Assembly (NCBI GenBank): GCA_045652765.1
Contig: JAZOLG010000058.1
Span: forward strand, 1 to 5,273
Direction of reading: 5' to 3'
Source of the DNA: UBA1231 sp045652765
Lineage (GTDB): Bacteria; Bacillota_I; Bacilli_A; ML615J-28; CAG-313
DNA: 5,273 bases
How positions within the stretch are numbered: the first letter of the stretch is position 1; every line of letters begins with the position of its first letter. This document shows positions 1 through 5,273 of this stretch, piece by piece. The notes beneath the pieces were generated by a model. It ran no database searches and had not been told where the DNA came from. It worked only from the letters and a program-made list of their open reading frames with translations. A program made the position numbers and the translations under genes.

Positions 1-58
1 ATAGCGTTGATCACGATGGCGGCCAAAAATTAAATGACAAAATTGGAGGAAAAAAGAA
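1..58 (+). promoter_or_regulatory. 3' end of the rpsB 5' leader, with ribosome binding site
   Basis: This is the untranslated stretch before rpsB, cut off by the window edge. Bases 45-50 read GGAGGA, a good Shine-Dalgarno sequence eight bases before the ATG, and this fixes the rpsB start. Bases 4-24 are clearly richer in G and C than the surroundings (for example GATGGCGGCC at 15-24) and contain a small inverted repeat, CGT/ACG at 5-7 and 13-15. The G/C-rich patch could be the tail of a structured leader RNA, since S2 is known to control rpsB-tsf through its leader in gammaproteobacteria. Too little of the leader is present to show this. No promoter is visible in these 58 bases. Confidence 0.5.
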
Positions 59-925
59 ATGTCAGTAATTACAATGAAAGACTTATTAGAAGCAGGAGTT
101 CATTTCGGTCATCATACTCGCCGTTGGAACCCTAAAATGAAAGAGTATATTTTTGGAGAAAGAAATGGTGTATACATCATTGACCTTCAAAAAACTGCAG
201 ACAAAATTGAAGAAGCTTACGCTGCTTTAGTTGATGTAGTTCGTAACAACAATAAAGTATTATTCGTTGGTACAAGAAAACAAATTCAAGATGTTATTAA
301 AGAAGAAGCTACTCGTTGTGAACAATACTATGTTGACAAACGTTGGCTTGGTGGAACAATGACTAACTTTAAAACATTAAGAAGATCAATCGCTAAACTT
401 CACCGTTATGAAAAAATGGCTGAAGATGGAACATTTGAAATGTTACCTAAAAAAGAAGTTATTGCTATCAAGAAAGAACAAGAACGTTTAGAAGCTTTCT
501 TTGGTGGTATTAAAAATATGCAAACATTACCAGGTGCATTATTCGTAGTTGACCCAAAAACTGAACACAATGCAGTTGCTGAAGCTAGAAGATTAGGTAT
601 TCCTGTATTTGGTCTAGTTGATACTAACTGTGATCCAGATGACGTTGATTATGTAATCCCTGGAAATGATGATGGTGTTAGAGCTGTTAAATTAATCGTT
701 GGTATTATGGCAAATGCTGTTATCGAAGGTAATGGTGGTGCAGTTGAACCATATACTTTACCAAAAGAAGAAGTAGAAGAAGTTAAAGAACAAAAACCAG
801 CTAAAAAAGATAGAAGAGCTCCAAGACCAAGACAAGAAAGAGCTCCTAAAGCTGAAGTTGCTCAAGAAGTACCTGTAGAAGCTAAAGAAGAAGTAGTTGC
901 TGCAGAAGTTAAAAATGAAGAATAA
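59..925 (+). CDS. rpsB: 30S ribosomal protein S2 (uS2) with extended charged C-terminal tail
   Basis: S2 is a late-assembling protein of the small ribosomal subunit that binds 16S rRNA near S1/S8 and is needed for translation initiation. The family hallmarks are plain: LLEAGVHFGHHTRRWNPKM at residues 9-27, followed by the YIIDLQKT segment; KRWLGGTMTNF in the middle; and PGALFVVDP followed by GIPVFGLVDTNCDP near the end of the core. The start ATG follows GGAGGA by eight bases and matches the family N-terminus. The protein has 288 residues, against about 240-255 for typical S2. The excess is a low-complexity tail from about residue 237 to the end, with Glu/Val/Ala-rich segments flanking a basic, proline-containing patch (KKDRRAPRPRQERAPK). 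The tail keeps the gene's codon style and is probably disordered. It is first in the block, with tsf 15 bases downstream as in most bacteria. Confidence 0.98.
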   Translation: MSVITMKDLLEAGVHFGHHTRRWNPKMKEYIFGERNGVYIIDLQKTADKIEEAYAALVDVVRNNNKVLFVGTRKQIQDVIKEEATRCEQYYVDKRWLGGTMTNFKTLRRSIAKLHRYEKMAEDGTFEMLPKKEVIAIKKEQERLEAFFGGIKNMQTLPGALFVVDPKTEHNAVAEARRLGIPVFGLVDTNCDPDDVDYVIPGNDDGVRAVKLIVGIMANAVIEGNGGAVEPYTLPKEEVEEVKEQKPAKKDRRAPRPRQERAPKAEVAQEVPVEAKEEVVAAEVKNEE

Positions 926-940
926 TTAAGAGGTGTAAAC

Positions 941-1819
941 ATGATTACTGCTGCATTAGTAAAAGAATTAAGAGAAAAAACTGGCGCTGGTATGATGGAC
1001 TGCAAAAAAGCCTTAACTGAATGTGAAGGTAATTTAGAAGCAGCTGTTGACTGGTTAAGAGAAAAAGGTATTGCAAAAGCTGCTAAAAAACAAAGCAGAA
1101 TTGCTGCTGAAGGTTTATGTGAAGTTGCTATCGAAGGTAACGCTGCTTACTTATTCGAATTAAACTCTGAAACTGACTTTGTTGCTAAAAATGAAAAATT
1201 CATCACTTTATTACAAGAAATTGGTGCTTTATGTGTTAAACATAATGCTGAATCAACTGAAGTTGTTCTTGCTAATGGTGGAGAAGAATTAATCGTTAAT
1301 GCTACTGCTACAATCGGTGAAAAAATTAGCTTCCGTCGTGTTCAAAAAATCACAAAAAATGATGGTCAATCTTTTGGATTCTACAAACATATGGGTGGTA
1401 AAATCGCTACTGTATGTGTAGTTGAAGGTGAAGATGCTGAAGTTGCAAGAGATTTAAGTATGCATGTAACTGCTACTAAACCTCTATATGTTTCTAAAAA
1501 TGATGTACCTGCTGATTACATTGAAAAAGAAACTCATATTCAAATGGAATTATGTAAAAACGATGAAAAATTAGCTGGTAAACCAGAAGCTGCTTTAGTT
1601 AAAATTGTTGAAGGTAAAGTTAACAAAGGATTAAAAGAAGTTTGTTTATTAGACCAAGCTTATGTTAAAGATCCAGGAATGACTGTTGAACAATTCTTAG
1701 CTAGTAAAAAATCAGGTGTTGTTAGCTTCACTCGTTTCGAAGTTGGTGAAGGTATGGAAAAACGCCAAGACGATTTTGCGGCTGAAGTTGCTGCTGCTGC
1801 ACAAGCTGCTTTAAAATAA
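941..1819 (+). CDS. tsf: Translation elongation factor Ts
   Basis: EF-Ts is the cytosolic nucleotide exchange factor that releases GDP from EF-Tu so that it can be reloaded with GTP. The N-terminal UBA-like EF-Tu-binding domain is clear (residues 1-50, with LREKTGAGMMDCKKAL and AVDWLREKGIAKAAKK). The next signature, LNSETDFVAKN at about residues 74-84, carries the Asp79-Phe80 pair equivalent to the residues that wedge into the EF-Tu magnesium site in E. coli. Further core landmarks are MHVTATKPLYVSKNDVP and VKDPGMTVEQFL, and the end is a helical Ala-rich segment. At 292 residues it is full length for Bacillota and near the E. coli length of 283. The ATG is preceded by AAGAGGTG at 928-935, five bases upstream. 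It lies 15 bases after rpsB, the usual partner with which it is co-transcribed. Nothing looks broken or foreign. Confidence 0.98.
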   Translation: MITAALVKELREKTGAGMMDCKKALTECEGNLEAAVDWLREKGIAKAAKKQSRIAAEGLCEVAIEGNAAYLFELNSETDFVAKNEKFITLLQEIGALCVKHNAESTEVVLANGGEELIVNATATIGEKISFRRVQKITKNDGQSFGFYKHMGGKIATVCVVEGEDAEVARDLSMHVTATKPLYVSKNDVPADYIEKETHIQMELCKNDEKLAGKPEAALVKIVEGKVNKGLKEVCLLDQAYVKDPGMTVEQFLASKKSGVVSFTRFEVGEGMEKRQDDFAAEVAAAAQAALK

Positions 1820-1844
1820 GTAATAGAAAAATAAGGTAGGCAAT

Positions 1845-2546
1845 ATGAAAAGAATAATTGTAAAACTAAGCGGAGAAGCATTAGCTGGAAATAATCGTTT
1901 CGGTGTTGATGCAACGAGTGTTAAAAAGATTGCTGAAGATATTAAAAAGTTAGTAGAACTTGGATATCAAATTGGTATTGTGACTGGTGCTGGAAACATT
2001 TGGCGTGGTCGTGATTCATTAGAATTTGGTATGCCAAAAGCCGCTGCTGATAATATTGGAATGGTTGGTACAATTATTAATTCATTAGCCCTTGAAAATA
2101 TTTTAAAATTAATCGGTGTTAAAACTGTGTCTTTATCAGCGGTTGAAGCAAATAAATTTGCTGAATATTATACAAGAGAAAGAGCTATTAAATATTTAGA
2201 AGAAGGTTACGTAGTGATATTTGCTGGCGGAACTGGAAATCCTTTCTTCACAACTGATAGTACTGCAGCACTTCGTGCTGGAGAGGTTGGGGCTGAAGTA
2301 ATTTTAATGGCTAAAAATGGAGTTGATGGTGTTTATGATAGTGATCCTAGAACAAACCCATCTGCAAAACGTTTTACTAAACTAACTTATCAAGAAATGT
2401 TAAATTATCGATTACATGTCATTGATTTAACAGCGTCTGTTCTTTGTCAAGAAAACAATATTAAAACTATTGTTTTTGATATGAACAAAGAAGGGAACAT
2501 TCTTAAAGTACTTACAAATCCAGAAATTGGTACTGTAATAGAATAA
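1845..2546 (+). CDS. pyrH: UMP kinase (uridylate kinase)
   Basis: PyrH phosphorylates UMP to UDP using ATP, the step that feeds de novo pyrimidines into RNA, DNA and sugar-nucleotide synthesis. It belongs to the amino acid kinase fold and forms cytosolic hexamers; the family is usually activated by GTP and inhibited by UTP. Visible motifs are the N-terminal KLSGEAL (residues 7-13), the glycine-rich loop TGAGNIWRG (47-55), DNIGMVGTIINSLAL (69-83), the UMP/phosphate segment GGTGNPFFTTDSTAALR (128-144) and the nucleotide-binding segment MAKNGVDGVYDSDP (155-168). The loop has Ala49 where many relatives have the middle Gly of GGGN, a conservative change. At 233 residues it is slightly shorter than the common 235-245. 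The gene follows tsf by 25 bases, with an AAGG/TAGG ribosome binding site at 1833-1840. The tsf-pyrH-frr order is standard in bacteria. Confidence 0.97.
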   Translation: MKRIIVKLSGEALAGNNRFGVDATSVKKIAEDIKKLVELGYQIGIVTGAGNIWRGRDSLEFGMPKAAADNIGMVGTIINSLALENILKLIGVKTVSLSAVEANKFAEYYTRERAIKYLEEGYVVIFAGGTGNPFFTTDSTAALRAGEVGAEVILMAKNGVDGVYDSDPRTNPSAKRFTKLTYQEMLNYRLHVIDLTASVLCQENNIKTIVFDMNKEGNILKVLTNPEIGTVIE

Positions 2547-2564
2547 AATAAAGGAGAAGAAAAT

Positions 2565-3122
2565 ATGCCTAAACAATTATTAGCTGCTGGCGAAGATAAA
2601 ATGAAGAAAAGCTTAGAAGCTTTAAATAAAGAATTTTCATCTGTTCGTACAGGTAAAGCCAACCCTGCCATTTTAAATGGTATTCAAGTTGATTATTGGG
2701 GAGTTGCTACACCATTATATCAAGTTGCTAGTATCAGTGCTCCTGATTCTCAAACAATAACTGTTAAACCATACGATAAATCATTAGTAAAAACAATCGA
2801 AAAAGCGATCCTTACTGCTGAACTTGGTTTAAATCCAGGTAATGATGGAGAAATGGTGCGTATTCCAATCCCACCACTAAATGAAGCAACAAGAAAAGAT
2901 TTAGTTAAAACTGTTAAAAAAATAGCAGAAGATAACAAAGTCGCAATCAGAAACATTCGTCGTGATCTTATTGATGGATTAAAGAAACTTGAAAAGGATA
3001 GCTTAATTTCAGAAGATGCATTACGCCAATATTCTGATGAAGCTCAAAAATTAACTGACAAATATATTGCTGAGATTGATAAAGCTGCTAAAGAAAAAGA
3101 ACAATCAATCATGAGTATCTAG
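2565..3122 (+). CDS. frr: Ribosome recycling factor
   Basis: RRF acts in the cytosol after termination, working with EF-G to split the 70S post-termination complex and free subunits, mRNA and tRNA. The 185-residue length equals that of E. coli RRF. The two-domain layout can be followed: helix 1 of the three-helix bundle with EFSSVRTGKANP (residues 23-34); the beta-rich domain II with YWGVATPLYQVASI and ITVKPYDKS; LGLNPGNDGEMVRIPIPPL (about 88-105) at the return to domain I; then TRKDLVKTVKKIAEDNK and the signature AIRNIRRDL. Arg129 and Arg132 of that signature match the conserved rRNA-contacting arginines. The ATG is eight bases after AAGGAG at 2551-2556, and 18 bases separate it from pyrH. 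The stop is TAG, while the other four genes here end in TAA. A hairpin follows directly. Confidence 0.98.
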   Translation: MPKQLLAAGEDKMKKSLEALNKEFSSVRTGKANPAILNGIQVDYWGVATPLYQVASISAPDSQTITVKPYDKSLVKTIEKAILTAELGLNPGNDGEMVRIPIPPLNEATRKDLVKTVKKIAEDNKVAIRNIRRDLIDGLKKLEKDSLISEDALRQYSDEAQKLTDKYIAEIDKAAKEKEQSIMSI

Positions 3123-3126
3123 TATT

Positions 3127-3154
3127 AAACGTTGTGGAAACACAACGTTTTATT
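3127..3154 (+). terminator. GAAA-loop hairpin after frr, probable (perhaps leaky) intrinsic terminator
   Basis: A perfect 10-bp inverted repeat, AAACGTTGTG (3127-3136) and CACAACGTTT (3141-3150), closes on a GAAA tetraloop of the stable GNRA class. It begins four bases after the frr stop. The 3' side runs into TTTTATT (3148-3154), a short U-tract partly shared with the stem. Location and shape fit a rho-independent terminator closing the translation operon. The stem has only four G-C pairs and the U-tract is interrupted, so some read-through into the next gene is plausible. Read on the opposite strand the repeat lacks a good T-tract, so it appears to act on the + strand only. Confidence 0.72.
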
Positions 3155-3160
3155 ATAAAA

Positions 3161-3176
3161 AGGAGGTGTAACTTTG
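3161..3176 (+). promoter_or_regulatory. Strong ribosome binding site that fixes a TTG start
   Basis: AGGAGGTG at 3161-3168, preceded by a run of A, is nearly a full complement of the 16S rRNA 3' end and lies five bases before TTG at 3174. This decides the start of the following gene. The next in-frame ATG is codon 41, beyond the zinc-ribbon cysteines, and an in-frame TAA at 3156-3158 excludes any longer form. The site begins only six bases after the hairpin's U-tract ends. I see no convincing promoter in the gap. Confidence 0.85.
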
Positions 3177-5249
3177 GAAAAAGAAAATAAAACATTTATT
3201 TGTCATAAATGTGGTGGAACTGTCGTAATTTCAGAAAACCAAAAATTAGCAAGTTGTCCAAGTTGTAATAGTTTAATTCCACTACCTTATTTTATGACAA
3301 CAAGTGATCCGAAGATTAACTCTGAAACTTTTCATAATATGTTAAATCGTGTGAATAAAGCAAGCGAATATAATATTGATGCTCAATTTCATCGTGCGTT
3401 TAACTTATATGATAAACTTATAAAAAACTATCATAACTTACAAATTGAAGATTATTATCCTTATTTTGGAAAACTATTATCTCAATTTGGAGTTATTTAT
3501 AATTTAAATGAAAAACTTGAATATGAACTTGTTTGCTTAAATGTTTTAGATGAACCAATTGTTGTAAATGAAAATTATTTGAAAATGATGGATTTAGCTG
3601 ATGCTAATACTAAAGAAGTTCTTCACCATATTGTGAATGAAATTGATCAATTTCAAAGAAATATTCAAAAAGAAAACATCGATATAAAAGCTGTAGATAT
3701 AACACTACTTGTTGATACAAGTGAAAGCAATCCTAATGCAAAACAAGATTTAGAATTTGCAGAATCAATTCAAAAGAAATTTGCAGAAAAAAGAACAACT
3801 ATTAAAATAACAGATAGTTTATTTACTAAAGGATTGAATTACGATTTTTCAAAAGAAATTTACGCAATAAATAATTTGTCTAGTCATTTAGTTGTTATAT
3901 CATCAAATTTTGAACATTTAAATAACAATACATTTAGACACATTTGGATGAACTTTTTCGCAAACGAAGAATTAAAAAATACAATTAATGATCGTATGTT
4001 CGTTGTATGTGATGAACAAGAAGAAATTGAATCACTTCCAATTAATAAACTTCGTTTTTATAAAACAAGTGATTTAGAAAAACTTTGTTTTGATTTAAAT
4101 AAATCAGCTAAATTTATTCGTAAAGATAATGAAAAAGTTCTTAATAATGCTCCAAAACATGAAGAATTCTTTGAACTTTTAAAAAATAAAGAATTCGAAA
4201 AGGTAAAAGAAATCTTATATGAAAAGATTGACACTGTACCAATGGATTATGTTGAATGGTGGGTTCTTTATTTAACAAAGCATAATATTGCAAATGATGT
4301 TGAATTAAAGAATAAAGTAATCAATCCAATTGAAAGTTATTACTTTAGAAAATGTTATTTGTATGCACCACGCGCTATCAAAAGAAAACTATATGATTAT
4401 TACTATAATGCCATTAATCAAAACTTGGTTATTGATGAAAAATATGAAAATGAAATCAAAAAGATTCAAAAATCTTATTTTAATAAAGAAACGGCTAAGT
4501 TAATCTTATCATCTTTCTTTGTTTTGTTTGTTACATTGATTTGTTTTTGGACGCTTACTTTAAGTAGCTTAACGTCAGCCATCTTTGTAATTGCATTAAA
4601 TGTGATAGCATACGGAGTTTTAATTAAAAAGATATTTAATGTTATTAATATAGGTAAAGTGCCTGCAACAATTCAAACAGAAATTGAAAAACAACAATAT
4701 TATCAACAACTTCGTAAAGCATTAAAACCAAAACAAGCTGCATTATTTTTACCAAATTATTACAAGAAAACAAATCAAAGAAGAATAATTGTAATTCTTG
4801 CGATTTGTTTAATATCAACATTGTCTTTTATAGTAAAAGATATTATTGTCAAGGCTAATAATCGTAATTTATCATACTATTATTATTTTAACGAAGTAGT
4901 TATTACAGGTGGTTATGGTGATACAATTGTAATACCGGAATTGATAGATGGAAGAGAAGTAACAAAAATTTCCCCAAGAGCATTTTATGCAAATGCAAAT
5001 CTAAAGTCAGTTACAATATCTGAAGGTGTTGAAGAAATTGGATCAAGTGCTTTTGGTGATTGTATAAATCTTGAATATGTCAAAATACCATCTACCATCA
5101 ATAAGGTTCGTAATACTCCGTTTAAAGGTTGTAATAATATTAAATACTTTATAAATAATGCTAAAAACATCATAAGCAATAAAAAGTTTTTAGGCGATAA
5201 TTATGAAAAAGAAATATTAGAAATTACCTTTGAAGAACCAAAAAAATAA
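3174..5249 (+). CDS. Membrane protein with zinc ribbon, TIR-like domain, three TM segments and C-terminal BspA-type LRR
   Basis: I know no characterised homologue or gene name; function is unknown. Domains in order: a zinc ribbon with Cys10, Cys13, Cys28 and Cys31; helices with a TPR-like unit (about 67-103) and a linker helix (132-165); a TIR-like alpha/beta domain (about 172-310) with strands VDITLLVD and SHLVVISSN; a second helical TPR-like region (about 329-370, helices to 440); membrane segments at about 442-462, 464-485 and 537-556; and a BspA-type (LRR_5) leucine-rich repeat at about 568-660, with AF..C.NL..V.IP patterns. The zinc ribbon-helices-TIR order resembles a family often annotated as TIR-domain proteins in gut Bacillota. 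Lys/Arg-rich flanks (482-496, 514-537) put the N-terminal domains inside and the LRR outside. The TIR WxxxE motif reads WMNFF (258-262), so the catalytic Glu is missing. DTSES (181-185) resembles a vWA MIDAS, but the rest of the domain does not follow vWA. It is Asn/Lys/Tyr/Ile-rich. Coding is near certain; the TIR call is moderate. Confidence 0.85.
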   Translation: MEKENKTFICHKCGGTVVISENQKLASCPSCNSLIPLPYFMTTSDPKINSETFHNMLNRVNKASEYNIDAQFHRAFNLYDKLIKNYHNLQIEDYYPYFGKLLSQFGVIYNLNEKLEYELVCLNVLDEPIVVNENYLKMMDLADANTKEVLHHIVNEIDQFQRNIQKENIDIKAVDITLLVDTSESNPNAKQDLEFAESIQKKFAEKRTTIKITDSLFTKGLNYDFSKEIYAINNLSSHLVVISSNFEHLNNNTFRHIWMNFFANEELKNTINDRMFVVCDEQEEIESLPINKLRFYKTSDLEKLCFDLNKSAKFIRKDNEKVLNNAPKHEEFFELLKNKEFEKVKEILYEKIDTVPMDYVEWWVLYLTKHNIANDVELKNKVINPIESYYFRKCYLYAPRAIKRKLYDYYYNAINQNLVIDEKYENEIKKIQKSYFNKETAKLILSSFFVLFVTLICFWTLTLSSLTSAIFVIALNVIAYGVLIKKIFNVINIGKVPATIQTEIEKQQYYQQLRKALKPKQAALFLPNYYKKTNQRRIIVILAICLISTLSFIVKDIIVKANNRNLSYYYYFNEVVITGGYGDTIVIPELIDGREVTKISPRAFYANANLKSVTISEGVEEIGSSAFGDCINLEYVKIPSTINKVRNTPFKGCNNIKYFINNAKNIISNKKFLGDNYEKEILEITFEEPKK

Positions 5250-5273
5250 ATTTCTTGAAATGATATTGATTGT

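Noticed and set aside
1820..1844. Possible separate promoter or processing site between tsf and pyrH
   Set aside because: The 25 bases contain only the ribosome binding site and A-rich spacer; no promoter hexamers or hairpin are present.
1660..1914. Minus-strand open frame across the tsf-pyrH junction
   Set aside because: It is antisense to two certain genes, has low-complexity Ala/Ser content from reading their codons backwards, and resembles no family.
2447..2956. Two minus-strand open frames (2447-2671 and 2750-2956) antisense to pyrH/frr
   Set aside because: Both are shadows of well-conserved plus-strand genes, with no recognisable protein features.
3126..3160. Promoter for the large gene, with TATTAT at 3151-3156 as a -10 box
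   Set aside because: No -35-like hexamer lies at 16-18 bases upstream, the bases belong to the hairpin and its U-tract, and transcription starting about 3162 would cut into the ribosome binding site.
3687..3760. von Willebrand A domain with a MIDAS metal site, because residues 181-185 read DTSES (DxSxS) after a hydrophobic strand
   Set aside because: The following region does not show the vWA pattern of later MIDAS Thr and Asp residues. It instead fits TIR strands and the Trp-containing helix, and the zinc ribbon-helical N-terminus is the usual partner of TIR. I keep it as a less likely alternative that structure prediction would settle.
4985..5179. Minus-strand open frame antisense to the LRR region
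   Set aside because: It is short, the reverse reading of the LRR codons, and resembles no family.
5250..5273. TTGAAA at 5255-5260 as a -35 box, or ATG at 5260 as the start of a next gene
   Set aside because: The window ends before any -10 position, and the ATG has no Shine-Dalgarno sequence. Chance matches are common in such AT-rich DNA.

Overview
The window is an AT-rich, low-GC Gram-positive-type chromosomal segment with every gene on the + strand. It holds the conserved translation block rpsB-tsf-pyrH-frr, followed by one large, unusual membrane protein gene. The order rpsB-tsf-pyrH-frr, the AAGGAGG-like ribosome binding sites and the protein sequences point to Bacillota or a Mollicutes-related Bacilli lineage (for example Erysipelotrichales, Acholeplasmatales/Izemoplasmatales or an RF39-like gut group). 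I cannot place it more precisely. All nine Trp residues are encoded by TGG and no gene contains an in-frame TGA, so the Mycoplasma/Spiroplasma code (TGA = Trp) is unlikely.

Layout: positions 1-58 are the 3' end of the rpsB leader, ending in a good ribosome binding site. Then come rpsB (59-925, ribosomal protein S2 with a long charged C-terminal tail), tsf (941-1819, EF-Ts), pyrH (1845-2546, UMP kinase) and frr (2565-3122, ribosome recycling factor). They are spaced 15-25 bases apart, each with its own Shine-Dalgarno sequence, which fits one operon. Three of the four products act directly in translation, covering a 30S protein, EF-Tu recharging and ribosome recycling. PyrH supplies UDP for nucleotide synthesis.

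A perfect 10-bp GAAA-loop hairpin follows frr (3127-3154) and looks like a terminator or partial terminator. Only a few bases later a very strong Shine-Dalgarno sequence leads to a TTG-initiated 691-residue gene (3174-5249).

That gene is the interesting part. Its product has an N-terminal four-cysteine zinc ribbon, a helical TPR-like stretch, a degenerate TIR-like domain, a second helical stretch, three predicted membrane segments and a C-terminal BspA-type leucine-rich repeat. Predicted topology puts the TIR-like domain inside and the leucine-rich repeats outside. This is the topology of an animal Toll-like receptor, but with the domain order reversed. The position of the catalytic TIR glutamate (WxxxE) is Phe, which suggests a scaffold or signalling role rather than NAD cleavage. 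Domain calls in this protein come from pattern recognition only. The final 24 bases after the gene hold nothing I can assign.
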